Below are positions 7,921 to 15,705 of a stretch of DNA of 43,246 bases, one piece after another (the stretch's first letter is position 1; each line of letters begins with the position of its first letter). The notes below the pieces were generated by a model. It worked only from the letters and a program-made list of their open reading frames with translations, did no database searches and was not told where the DNA came from. This DNA is from Acidobacteriota bacterium (lineage in GTDB: Bacteria > Acidobacteriota > Terriglobia > UBA7540), in contig JAKAWN010000003.1 in the NCBI GenBank assembly GCA_021827245.1, forward strand, positions 1-43,246, written 5' to 3'. A program made the translations under genes and the position numbers.

Positions 7921-8700
7921 TCACCCCGCAAGCGTTGCCGCCGGACCCAGGCTGGCGCTCGTCGGGCCGCGTTCGCATATCAGGTTGGACCGGCCGTCTT
8001 CACCCAGGCTGAAGCGCCACACCTCGTTGGCCGCGTGGCAGGTTCGGACAAAGAAGTTTTTGCGGGCTGCGGAAGGCGTAAAGGTTATCGCAGCGGAAAA
8101 GATTGCGATGCTGAGCGGCTGCCGGGCCAGGCGGCCGAGGCTGCTGATCGCCTGCTCAAACGCAAGGCCCGCATCCCAGTCGCGAACGTCCTCGTCAAAA
8201 TAAAGATCCGGTAAGGCTGTCACGACCAGTATGTCCGCAGGGAAGCTTTCAAGAAAGAGCGGCACGCGCGCGATCAGTTCCGTGAGCTGGAAGCAGGTGA
8301 AAGCGCGCGCAATCTGAATCTGGTTGTTGAACCGCTCAAAAGGGACCCGGCGCTCGCGTGCCAGACGGGCCAGCAATCGCGGATCGGCTGAGTTAGCGCC
8401 ATCAAGGAAGAGCACTTGCTTGCCCTGGAGCAGAAGACGCGGCAGAAAGTAGTGGCTCAATTTGGGGGTGCTGCCGGGACCGTGAAAAACTGCAATACCT
8501 TGTTCAGGAAAGACCCATGGCGTCTTTCGATGCGGCGATCTTGAAGGAGGTATCTGGATTGTGGTCGAATGTGAACCGGCAGGGTCGTTTTTGAACAGGA
8601 TTTCTTGCGAATTATCACGAAGATCACGGTTAAGTGATTCGTAAAATTCGTCTTGTGTGCTATGGGGCAGAGTTGATTTCATTGCCGATGCTCGTTCCAT
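7921..8700 (-). CDS. RecA/RadA-like ATPase-fold protein with degenerate P-loop
   Basis: 259 residues. After a polar N-terminal region (1-66) comes a RecA-type core. The P-loop position reads GPGSTPKL (about 74-81): the Lys is kept, but the preceding Gly is Pro and the following Thr/Ser is Leu, so ATP hydrolysis is doubtful. Strand LFLDGAN (97-103) and segment RAFTCFQLTELI (132-143) match the RadA/Rad51 pattern closely. A Walker-B-like strand ILVVTALPDLYFDEDV lies at 157-172. It is the first gene of a three-gene leftward cassette with a small protein and a PolB2-like polymerase, so it probably plays a role comparable to ImuA in mutasome operons. ATG 8700 is used; ATG 8682 is also possible. Confidence 0.75.
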   Translation of the reverse strand: MERASAMKSTLPHSTQDEFYESLNRDLRDNSQEILFKNDPAGSHSTTIQIPPSRSPHRKTPWVFPEQGIAVFHGPGSTPKLSHYFLPRLLLQGKQVLFLDGANSADPRLLARLARERRVPFERFNNQIQIARAFTCFQLTELIARVPLFLESFPADILVVTALPDLYFDEDVRDWDAGLAFEQAISSLGRLARQPLSIAIFSAAITFTPSAARKNFFVRTCHAANEVWRFSLGEDGRSNLICERGPTSASLGPAATLAG

Positions 8701-8718
8701 GGATCTTTCTACAAGGCG

Positions 8719-8747
8719 ATAATAGGCGAACGAAAAGCGAAAGTCAA
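8719..8747 (-). promoter_or_regulatory. Near-consensus sigma-70 promoter of the RecA-like/PolB cassette
   Basis: Reading leftward, TTGACT (8747-8742) is followed after exactly 17 bases by TATTAT (8724-8719), predicting a start near 8711 and a very short leader before ATG 8700. It is one of the best promoters in the window, which suggests high expression unless it is repressed. Confidence 0.65.
8728..8742 (-). promoter_or_regulatory. Direct repeat TTTC-N7-GTTC between -35 and -10, possible LexA-type operator
   Basis: The spacer of the cassette promoter holds TTTC (8742-8739), seven bases, then GTTC (8731-8728), an 11-base-period direct repeat. It differs by one base from the GTTC-N7-GTTC operator known for alphaproteobacterial LexA. 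Its position would block RNA polymerase. The identity of the repressor is inference: no lexA is in the window and LexA sites in this lineage may differ. Confidence 0.35.
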
Positions 8748-8925
8748 GCGGAACCCTTGAGTGCCGATTTCGCCTTTATCCTCCCCTGATTGGCCCGGGC
8801 CTGATCGAGCATCCACAGCGAATGGAATGCGAAAAACCTGCATGCTGAGCGTAGTTCTTTCCCGGCGATCTTTTCTGGCACCCATAATAATATCCCTCTA
8901 ATCAAATGGTTACATAAACACCATT

Positions 8926-8942
8926 TGGCAGGGATCTTGCTT
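8926..8942 (+). promoter_or_regulatory. Sigma-54 (RpoN) promoter, -24/-12
   Basis: The sequence TTGGCAGGGATCTTGCT matches the YTGGCACGrNNNTTGCW consensus with one clear difference, and has the required ten bases between the GG and GC elements. The predicted start is about 8953. It points right, towards a hairpin at 9134-9158 and the response-regulator gene beginning about 450 bases downstream. A sigma-54 activator gene is the second gene downstream, so self-contained control is plausible. Confidence 0.6.
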
Positions 8943-8952
8943 CATATGTCTA

Positions 8953-9160
8953 ACGTCTGGCAAGGCGTGGGTATTTGAACCTCTGATTGCCAAGCATTTG
9001 TTTTCTCACGCCTGTGCTTCCATGTCGGGCAGATTCTCAAGTGGCGAGAGCCCTGCCGGGCTCGCTAACGGTCTTTGGGCAAAGAATCAGTCGTCACACC
9101 ATGCTGACCTTCCGAGCTGTTTTTCCTCCACCCAAGGGGGGCAAATGACGCCCCCCTTCC
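8953..9160 (+). ncRNA. Candidate sigma-54-driven leader or small RNA
   Basis: Between the sigma-54 promoter and a strong hairpin I see no credible protein gene. It holds a stem near 9047-9064 (GAGCCC/GGGCTC, loop TGCC) and ends in the 9-bp hairpin at 9134-9158. It could be a roughly 200-nucleotide small RNA or the 5' leader of the response-regulator transcript. Based on sequence layout only. Confidence 0.3.
9134..9158 (+). terminator. Strong G/C hairpin, terminator-like
   Basis: Perfect 9-bp stem AAGGGGGGC (9134-9142) and GCCCCCCTT (9150-9158) with a 7-base loop. It is followed by a pyrimidine-rich stretch rather than a clean T-run, so it may end or stabilise the RNA from the sigma-54 promoter rather than act as a classic terminator. 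Confidence 0.4.
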
Positions 9161-9406
9161 CTCCTTTACTTGGAAAGTGTTTTCTTGGGGCATGGCTGTA
9201 CGGGACCGAAATTGTGGTATGGCCCCTTCGCCACACCTGACGCGGGTCGCATAACTTTCTGCCCTTCACTCAGTAATTTACCTGCGGGCTTTTGGGTATT
9301 TCCATGGATTGTCTTCTCTGTGGGTTATCGCTAGTTTGTAAGTGTTATCCAAGAACAGACACTATTTGCGCTGCCTCATTTTGGGCGTATGGAGCGGGGA
9401 AACTGC

Positions 9407-10120
9407 ATGGGTTTACGGGCGGAAGGCACGGTCATCAGTATTGTGCGACAAGCCGGATTGCCCTCTCAGTATCCGAAAAAGGCTGCCCAGCCTGTCCGGA
9501 TTCTGGTGGCTGACGACCATCAAATTGTGCGGCAAGGCCTGAGGACAATTCTGGATCGCGAAGGTTTCGATATCGTTGGGGAAGCGCCGGATGGCCGAGA
9601 AGCCGTTTCGTGGGCGGTCGAACTGCAACCCGATGTGGTTGTGCTGGATATCGGGATGCCTGTCATGACCGGCATAGAGGCGGCGGCTGAGATCCGAAAG
9701 TCTGTCCCTTCCGCAAAACTCGTCCTGCTGACGGTCCACACTGAAAACCGGTACGTCCTGGAAGCCTTGAGATCTGGAGCGCGTGGTTACGTCCTCAAGT
9801 CGCGTGCGTCGGGAGAGCTGGTTGAGGCGATCCATGAGGTTCTTGAGGGCAGGATGTATCTGAGTCCGGGAATATCCCAGACTGTTGTGGAGGCTTATCT
9901 TCAGCAGAGCACCGGCGAAAGCGAATCACTTACCCGCCGCGAGCTCCAGGTTCTCCAACTCGTGGCCGAGGGCAAGACAACCAAGGAAATCGCGGCATCG
10001 CTTAGCGTCAGCGTCAAGACAGCGGATTCCCACCGAAGCAACATCATGCACAAGCTCAACATGCACAGTGTGGCCGATCTGGTTCGATATGCCATCCGGC
10101 GGGGACTTGTGCAGCCTTAG
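9407..10120 (+). CDS. NarL/FixJ-family response regulator
   Basis: A two-component response regulator of about 237 residues. An unusual 30-residue N-terminal extension precedes a receiver domain beginning VRILVADDHQIVRQG. The phospho-acceptor is Asp in VVVLDIGMPV, and the conserved Lys lies in GYVLKSRAS. A LuxR/NarL helix-turn-helix follows, with LTRRELQVLQLVAEG and the recognition part KTADSHRSNIMHKL. ATG 9407 has GGAGCGGGG upstream and is preferred over ATG 9389. No histidine kinase is adjacent, so it is an orphan in this window. It lies downstream of a sigma-54 promoter and upstream of a sigma-54 activator, which suggests a small regulatory unit. Confidence 0.9.
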   Translation: MGLRAEGTVISIVRQAGLPSQYPKKAAQPVRILVADDHQIVRQGLRTILDREGFDIVGEAPDGREAVSWAVELQPDVVVLDIGMPVMTGIEAAAEIRKSVPSAKLVLLTVHTENRYVLEALRSGARGYVLKSRASGELVEAIHEVLEGRMYLSPGISQTVVEAYLQQSTGESESLTRRELQVLQLVAEGKTTKEIAASLSVSVKTADSHRSNIMHKLNMHSVADLVRYAIRRGLVQP

Positions 10121-10140
10121 GAATTTCACGCCCCCCAGCC

Positions 10141-10152
10141 GGGGTATTCCCC
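10141..10152. promoter_or_regulatory. Palindrome GGGG-TATT-CCCC between two regulator genes
   Basis: A perfect 4-base-arm dyad lies about 20 bases after the response-regulator stop. A second dyad, CACAC-GAAT-GTGTG, is near 10243-10256, before the sigma-54 activator gene. Either could be an operator for the neighbouring regulators. No clear promoter boxes were found in this 220-base gap. Confidence 0.25.
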
Positions 10153-10344
10153 CACATTTTTCCGGTGTTTCCCCGTAACAATTCCTGTAATTGCCCAATT
10201 GTGGATGTATTTCCGTGCGCATATCATGTGTCTTAAACATGGTTCACACGAATGTGTGGGACTTCCTGACCGCACGGTGGGAAAGGAAAGTGATTACCGG
10301 TTGAGGTGATCCCATGCGGGCGGAGAGTTCAGAGGAGGGGCAGT

Positions 10345-11472
10345 TTGACTAACACTGTGAAATCACTGGATGGTTTGATGGGCAGAGGAAGAGATTCCGG
10401 AACTCACACACAAGCGGGAGCAGGAAAGACGGAGGCTGGTTTCGTCGCTGTCAGCCCAGCGATGAGGGATATCCGCGGGCAGATTCGCCAGATCGCAGAT
10501 TTCGACATTCCGGTGCTGCTCTTGGGTGAAAGCGGGACCGGAAAGGGCGTTGTTGCGAGCATGATTCACGAATTGTCATGCCGTTCCGCCCAGAGGTTTA
10601 TGAAGATCAATTGCGCGGCCTTGCCCTCTGAGCTTCTCGAAAGCGAGCTTTTCGGCTACGAGGCAGGCGCTTTTACGGGCGCAACGAAGGCTAAGGTAGG
10701 CAAGTTTGAAGCTTGCCACCGCGGGACAATTTTGCTGGATGAAATCGCCGAGATGCCGATCGGACTCCAGGCAAAGCTTCTGCACGTGCTGCAGGACGGG
10801 GAATTTTCGCGGCTGGGCAGCTTCACTCCAACTCATGTGGACGTCAGGGTCATCGCCGCTACCAACGCCAGGATAACTCAGGCGATTGCATCCGGGACAT
10901 TTCGTCGCGATCTTTACTATCGCCTCAACGTCTACACGATCTGCCTGCCGCCCTTGAGGGACAGGCAGGAAGATATTCCAGCGCTCCTCGACCACTTCAT
11001 TGCATTCTGGTCAGAGCAGATTGATCGTTCACCTTTGCCTGTATCAAAGACGCTCCTGGATGCCTGCATGGATTACTCATGGCCAGGGAACATCCGCGAA
11101 TTGGAGAATTTTGTTCGCCGCTATTTGATTATCGGAGACGAGTCGCAGGCTCTCAGACAAATACAACAGGATGGAGGCATGTACGGCGGCGAAGCTGTTC
11201 AGCCAGAAACCGTTGTCAACAATGGGATGGAACTGCAACCTGGCGATCTGAAACAGAAGGTCCGTCGCCTAAAAGAGGGAGCGGAACGCGCGGCAATCGC
11301 TCGGGCGCTTTCGCTGACAGACGGCAACCGGACTGAAGCCGCAAGGCTCCTGCACATCAGTGTCAGAGCGTTGCAATACAAGATTCGCAATTTCGGCGTG
11401 GATACTGTAAAGGCGCGAACGAATCCTGCTCCCGAGGGAGGGATCTCAGCGACGTTCGGGCAGCAGATTTAG
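10345..11472 (+). CDS. Sigma-54-dependent activator without receiver domain
   Basis: About 375 residues from TTG 10345, which has a good ribosome site (AGGAGGGG); GTG 10306 is an in-frame alternative without one. It consists of an AAA+ sigma-54 interaction domain with Walker A GESGTGKG (about 61-68), the sigma-54 contact loop GAFTGA (about 108-113), Walker B ILLDEIAE and the arginine-finger region FRRDLYYRLN. A C-terminal Fis-type helix-turn-helix follows (GNRTEAARLLHISVRALQYK). There is no N-terminal receiver, GAF or PAS domain, only a short polar leader. Activity is therefore probably controlled by expression level or a partner protein. It remodels RpoN-RNA polymerase at -24/-12 promoters, and one such promoter lies 1.4 kb upstream. 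Confidence 0.92.
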   Translation: MTNTVKSLDGLMGRGRDSGTHTQAGAGKTEAGFVAVSPAMRDIRGQIRQIADFDIPVLLLGESGTGKGVVASMIHELSCRSAQRFMKINCAALPSELLESELFGYEAGAFTGATKAKVGKFEACHRGTILLDEIAEMPIGLQAKLLHVLQDGEFSRLGSFTPTHVDVRVIAATNARITQAIASGTFRRDLYYRLNVYTICLPPLRDRQEDIPALLDHFIAFWSEQIDRSPLPVSKTLLDACMDYSWPGNIRELENFVRRYLIIGDESQALRQIQQDGGMYGGEAVQPETVVNNGMELQPGDLKQKVRRLKEGAERAAIARALSLTDGNRTEAARLLHISVRALQYKIRNFGVDTVKARTNPAPEGGISATFGQQI

Positions 11473-11968
11473 CAACGTTCTAACAGCATCCAGCGGAACT
11501 GCAGTCCCTTGCTCATGGAGGGGGCAGCGCCTTCAGATGACCGCGATGTTTCAAAACCATCTGTTGCCCTGCGGGCTCCAGCCTGATGTAGTCGTGAAAC
11601 TACAATAAGAATTCCAGTCCGGAATAAGAAATTCAATCGCTGTTCATCTCGAAGTGTGCCCAGCCATGCAATCTGCAACTGACGGGTTGCTGCATGCCTT
11701 CCGAATTACGCAGAGATTCACATTGCGCGTCCACCCTGAGCTGATCCTGGCTTTGTTGAAGGAGGTCAGCGCCGCCCGGTTTGACGGTAATGCTCCGGTT
11801 GGGTTTCGTAACGCTGAGTTCCAGACCTCGTACCGCCCGGCAATGCCTGCCCGAAGGTTGTCGCCGCGGCAAACTGAGTTGCCGCATATCTCTCCGGCTG
11901 GACACCCTGAACGGCCCTGCGCTGTATAATGTGCAATTCACCGTGTGCGGAGCAAAAAGAGGGTGGTG
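11473..11968. other. Intergenic region with dyad and direct repeat
   Basis: No convincing gene. There is an inverted repeat TGTAGT (11587-11592) / ACTACA (11599-11604) and, next to it, two near-identical copies of AATAAGAATTC (11604-11614 and, with one inserted base, 11623-11634). These may form an operator or the end of the regulator transcript. A 91-codon frame at 11654-11929 has no ribosome site and no family resemblance. Confidence 0.3.
11925..11930 (+). promoter_or_regulatory. -10 box for the GH-D-like hydrolase
   Basis: A perfect TATAAT lies 38 bases before ATG 11969. No good -35 box is seen at 17 bases. The spacing to the start codon fits a promoter for the glycoside hydrolase gene. 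Confidence 0.4.
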
Positions 11969-14185
11969 ATGAACAGAAGACAGTGGCTGGAGCAAACCGG
12001 CATTGCGCTGGTGGCGGGTCTGGTGGGATGCAAGAGTGGTTCCCCACCACACAATCACGCCGGGACAATTTCAGCCGTCAGTGTCGGAGTAAACAAGGGT
12101 GGGCCGGTCATCCTCCAAACCCCCACAGCCGAATTCCATGTTCTCTCTTCCGGATATGTTCACGCTTTTCTCCGAACGCAGGACGGAAAGTTGACGCTCG
12201 ACGATCCCGCTTTCGGGGCCAGCAGTTCGGCTGGTTATCTTGTGGGCGGAGGCAAGCGGTTCTCCAACTTTAAGTTCGATTTTGCACAGTCGATCATCTC
12301 AGACGCCAAGGGCAAGATCGGACCGTTAGGAAAGCGCATTGAGATGCCGGCCCGGAGTCCGGAAGGAATCGAGAAGACTCTGGCGGTGGAGATTTACGAC
12401 AATTTCCCAAACCTGGCCGTGGTGACGGAAACCTACAAGAACATGACTGGCGAGGAACTCGCGATCGACCGCGTCGTAGCCAACCGCCACCGGCTGAACG
12501 CTTCGCTCATTGACCGCCGAGTGCCGCCCTACCGCATGTGGTCCTTCCAGGGTTCGAGTTATAAGTGGGGCGAGAATATCATCAAGGAAATTCCGGGAAA
12601 GTTTTCCCAGCCGAACCTGATGGGAGGGCCCACGCCGAAAGGAATGGGCGGTGGGATTCCGGTAGTAGCATTCTGGACGGACAAAGTGGGAATTGGCATG
12701 GGCCATCTGGAGCTGCTCCCGCTGGTGCTTTCACTTCCCGTCAAGGTGGGCGGCGACCAGCTCATTGAAGCTTCAATGGAACTGGAGCCGACAACCACGC
12801 TGAAGCCCGGGGAGACCTATTCACTGCCGCAGAGTTTTATCTCGATTTACGAAGGCGACTTCTACAAACCCCTGCGGATGTATTCCCGCGCGCTTCAGCG
12901 CCAGGGCTGGGACATCCCCGACCCTGGCAAGCAGGCTTACAACATCAGTTGGTGCGGCTGGGGATACGAGCAGGATTTTACGCCGAAGGAGATGCTGGGA
13001 ACGATTCCCAAGCTGAAGGAATTCGGAATCACGTGGGCCACACTCGACTATCGGTGGTTCAACGATTTCGGCGATTGGGAGCCGCGCCAGGACACCTTTC
13101 CCGGCGACACGATCAAGAAGCTGGCCGATGAATTCCACAAGCAGGGATTCCATATCCAGCTCTGGTGGCAGCCGCTCGCCGTCGACGACGGCCAGGGGGA
13201 GCACCTGAGCTGGAAACACGCCGTCACCTCGAAGCTGGCGCAGGAACACCCGGATTGGCTGATCCTCGACAAAGAGGGCAAGCACGCGCGCCTGCTCAGC
13301 CCGGTGTGCGATGTCGCTTCGCTTTGTCCGGCGCTGCCGGAAGTTCAGGAATATTATGTCAGGCTGGTGCAGAGGTTTATCCGCGACTGGGGTTACGACG
13401 GCAGCAAGATGGACAGCGTCTTCAGCGCGCCGCCCTGCTACAATCCCAGGCACCATCACAAGTCGCCGCGGGATTCCATCCTGGCCATGCCCAAAGTAAT
13501 TCAGGCGATTTTTGAGACGTCGCGCGCACTTAAGCCATACAGCGTCACGCAGATTTGTCCTTGCGGCGCGCCGCCCAACTTTGCCTGGCTGCCTTACATG
13601 AACCAGGCCGTCACGGCTGATCCCGTGGGTTCGGTTCAGGTGCGGCGGCGCATCAAGATGTACAAAGCGCTGCTTGGCCCCAAGGCTGCAGTTTACGGCG
13701 ACCACGTCGAGCTGACCAAAATTCGCTTTGCCAACACTGACAACGAAATCGACATCGGCGAAGATTTTGCTTCCACGGTGGGGGCAGGCGGCGTAATTGG
13801 CACCAAGTTTGTCTGGCCTGATCCGGGGCCGCACTTCAAGAACGTCTACCTCACGCCTGCCAAGGAGAAAATCTGGAAGAAGTGGACTGCCATTTATAAT
13901 CGCGAGATGCTTTCAAGCGGGACGTTCCTGGACCTTTACAATTACGGTTACGATTTTCCGGACGCTTCCGCCATCCGGAAAGACGGCAAGATGTACTATG
14001 CTTTTTACGCGCCCAACCCGCACATTCCCTGGAAGGGCGAAGTCGAACTGCGCGGCCTTGCTCCTGGCCAGTATCGCGTGCACGACTACGTGAATGATAA
14101 GGATCTGGGAACCGTCGATGCCGCAAGTCCCAGGCTGAAGACGGAATTCAAGAATCATCTGCTGATTCAGGTCAGCAAAATTTGA
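11969..14185 (+). CDS. Exported glycoside hydrolase of clan GH-D type (GH36/GH27-like, alpha-galactosidase fold)
   Basis: 738 residues from ATG 11969, behind AAAAAGAGGGTGG. The N-terminus has a twin-arginine-like signal (NRRQWLEQ) followed by a lipobox-like AGLVGC, so it may be a Tat-exported lipoprotein. A beta-sandwich region comes first, then a TIM barrel with WATLDYRWFNDFGDWEP and LWWQPLAVDDG. The candidate nucleophile is the Asp of GSKMDSV (about residue 482), which fits the K-x-D pattern of clan GH-D. A C-terminal beta domain ends the protein. Likely substrate: alpha-galactosides of plant polysaccharide or related sugars; exact specificity is unknown. It converges on the DUF1080 gene. 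Confidence 0.8.
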   Translation: MNRRQWLEQTGIALVAGLVGCKSGSPPHNHAGTISAVSVGVNKGGPVILQTPTAEFHVLSSGYVHAFLRTQDGKLTLDDPAFGASSSAGYLVGGGKRFSNFKFDFAQSIISDAKGKIGPLGKRIEMPARSPEGIEKTLAVEIYDNFPNLAVVTETYKNMTGEELAIDRVVANRHRLNASLIDRRVPPYRMWSFQGSSYKWGENIIKEIPGKFSQPNLMGGPTPKGMGGGIPVVAFWTDKVGIGMGHLELLPLVLSLPVKVGGDQLIEASMELEPTTTLKPGETYSLPQSFISIYEGDFYKPLRMYSRALQRQGWDIPDPGKQAYNISWCGWGYEQDFTPKEMLGTIPKLKEFGITWATLDYRWFNDFGDWEPRQDTFPGDTIKKLADEFHKQGFHIQLWWQPLAVDDGQGEHLSWKHAVTSKLAQEHPDWLILDKEGKHARLLSPVCDVASLCPALPEVQEYYVRLVQRFIRDWGYDGSKMDSVFSAPPCYNPRHHHKSPRDSILAMPKVIQAIFETSRALKPYSVTQICPCGAPPNFAWLPYMNQAVTADPVGSVQVRRRIKMYKALLGPKAAVYGDHVELTKIRFANTDNEIDIGEDFASTVGAGGVIGTKFVWPDPGPHFKNVYLTPAKEKIWKKWTAIYNREMLSSGTFLDLYNYGYDFPDASAIRKDGKMYYAFYAPNPHIPWKGEVELRGLAPGQYRVHDYVNDKDLGTVDAASPRLKTEFKNHLLIQVSKI

Positions 14186-14248
14186 GCGTCTGTGGGGCTG
14201 TAGCGAGTGCCGATGCGGGCAGGGCTCACCGAGATCGGAGCGGGCGAT

Positions 14249-14923
14249 TCACTTCAGTAGTTTGATCCTCATGTGGCGGAACTCAATGCGGGAGCCTTCG
14301 GCTTCAAGACCCAGATAGCCTTTGTAGTTCCTGCAATCATCGAATTCGCTGGTCTTGACGCCGTTGACTTTCAGGATGAGCTTGGAACCCTGGCAGCGAA
14401 TGTCAAAAGTGTTCCACCCGCCGGCGGGCTTGACTCGTTGAGAGGGCATCTTCGATTCCAGGCTGAAGCTGATGGGCTTTTTCCCGGCAGGATTGTCATT
14501 GCCGAACCAGTAGCCGCCGCTGGCGCTGCCAACCTGCGCCTGGTACCAGATCGATCCGTTCAGGTTGTTGCGGACAAAAACACCGCTGTTGTAGTTCTTG
14601 ACGCCTTCCTGTCTGACAAGGCGCCATTCGACATGGAAGAGGAAATTGCCCAGTTCTCGATCGTAGCGGAGCCACTCATGCCCGCCATTGCCCGCGCAGA
14701 CCAGCGTGTGAGTTCTGGCGTTCACGCTCCACTGGGAGTACTTCCCGAGGGTTCGGCTGGGAGGGATCGCGACGCGCGTCCAATGGGCCAGGGCGGAGTC
14801 GGGCATGATATTGGTCCAGCCGGACGCCTTCGACATTGTCTGGCTTTCGCTTCGGGGGACCCTGGCAATACCAATGAAGAACAAGAAAAATATAATACTG
14901 GCTGGGACCGCTGCATGTTTCAT
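14249..14923 (-). CDS. DUF1080 / 3-keto-disaccharide hydrolase family protein, secreted
   Basis: 224 residues with an N-terminal hydrophobic export signal (SIIFFLFFIGIARV). The rest is a single concanavalin-like beta-sandwich typical of DUF1080: NYNSGVFVRNN, a Trp-rich start, KPAGGWNTFDIRCQG, LILKVNGVKT and the closing GLEAEGSRIEFRHMRIK. The family is abundant in Acidobacteriota, Planctomycetota and Bacteroidota. Some members hydrolyse 3-keto-glycosides, and others are thought to be carbohydrate-binding. Its location tail-to-tail with a glycoside hydrolase supports a role in extracellular sugar use. The gene converges on its neighbour with 63 bases between stops. Confidence 0.85.
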   Translation of the reverse strand: MKHAAVPASIIFFLFFIGIARVPRSESQTMSKASGWTNIMPDSALAHWTRVAIPPSRTLGKYSQWSVNARTHTLVCAGNGGHEWLRYDRELGNFLFHVEWRLVRQEGVKNYNSGVFVRNNLNGSIWYQAQVGSASGGYWFGNDNPAGKKPISFSLESKMPSQRVKPAGGWNTFDIRCQGSKLILKVNGVKTSEFDDCRNYKGYLGLEAEGSRIEFRHMRIKLLK

Positions 14924-15081
14924 GGTTTATCCTGATCCTTTCACTGTTGAATCCTGCTGGTTTATGGATGTCGTGTAAGCCAAGAACGGGCTTGTCTTGC
15001 AGTTGGGTTTGCTCATGGCGTTAGTGCCGCGGGAAACGCTCGGTTAACATAGGCCATCATATTACAAACAAGGAGACGAGG

Positions 15082-15288
15082 ATGATACGGAATATTTCGA
15101 AGTCAAGATACCTGCTGATGGGGATGGTTGTTCTCCTTACAGCTTTATTCGCTGCGGGCTGTACGACGACTTTCGAAGAAAAAAGCGGCAAAATGCCCAA
15201 TGAGAATACCAGCCAGCACGTCAAGGGTTATTCGCCGAACAGTTCACAGGCAATCAGGCCTTTGATGCCGCTTTCAAGCCTGAGATAG
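15082..15288 (+). CDS. Small lipoprotein
   Basis: 68 residues: a positively charged start, a hydrophobic segment (YLLMGMVVLLTALF) and a lipobox AAGC placing the acylated Cys near residue 27. A short polar tail without recognisable domain follows. The ribosome site AAGGAGACGAGG is strong. It may be a genuine small lipoprotein or a truncated remnant of a larger one, since its tail is low-complexity and the 400 bases that follow contain no gene on this strand. Confidence 0.55.
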   Translation: MIRNISKSRYLLMGMVVLLTALFAAGCTTTFEEKSGKMPNENTSQHVKGYSPNSSQAIRPLMPLSSLR

Positions 15289-15705
15289 GACTTGGGGATC
15301 AGCAAGGACTGCATGGCGCCTGGACCCACGCTACGCATCAGGTGTGGGACAACTCGTTGTTGAGAACCCCGAGTTCCGGGTTCGTCGTGTCGATGGCGGA
15401 TCGGATTTGCGCGACCTGGTTCTCAAGCGCCCGTATCTTGCTTGATGACTTGAGCGGCGTCAGGTTGCTCCTCCCTGACCCGAATCGCCCCTTACGCACC
15501 GATGCCACCCCTGTTGTCAGACTTCTTATTCATGCAGCGCAGTCTATTGAAGCGCTTGTCAACCGACTGGGTTTCCTCGAATGTCGGAGGGGTTTTTATT
15601 CAAGATTGTTGCAAGTACTCGTTCCGGCGGATATGATGGCGTCCACGCGATCACAGTTTGATTGAATGAGATGTGTCATTTTCTTCGAGTAAGTGAGGAT
15701 TGGCG
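15289..15705. other. Intergenic stretch before GH28
   Basis: Apart from the small leftward frame at 15338-15499, the only structure is a weak stem (CCTC/GAGG near 15578-15594) followed by GGTTTTTATT, a possible weak rightward terminator upstream of the GH28 gene. No promoter was clearly seen. Confidence 0.3.
15338..15499 (-). CDS. Possible 53-residue coiled-coil protein or gene remnant
   Basis: Reading leftward from GTG 15499 (AGGGG upstream) there is an open frame to TGA at 15338. It encodes a basic start (RKGRFGSGR) and a helical, heptad-like part (SKIRALENQVAQIRSAI) followed by ELGVLNNELS. A second short frame beginning ATG (MNKKSDNRGGIGA) ends exactly over this start, so the two may be a coupled pair or a frameshifted remnant. 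Family not recognised. Confidence 0.3.
   Translation of the reverse strand: MRKGRFGSGRSNLTPLKSSSKIRALENQVAQIRSAIDTTNPELGVLNNELSHT

Noticed and set aside
11654..11929. 91-codon frame before the glycoside hydrolase
   Set aside because: No ribosome site, odd composition and no family resemblance.
12821..13834. 337-codon leftward open frame
   Set aside because: Antisense to the GH-D-like hydrolase, whose catalytic motifs are clear; the antisense protein resembles nothing.
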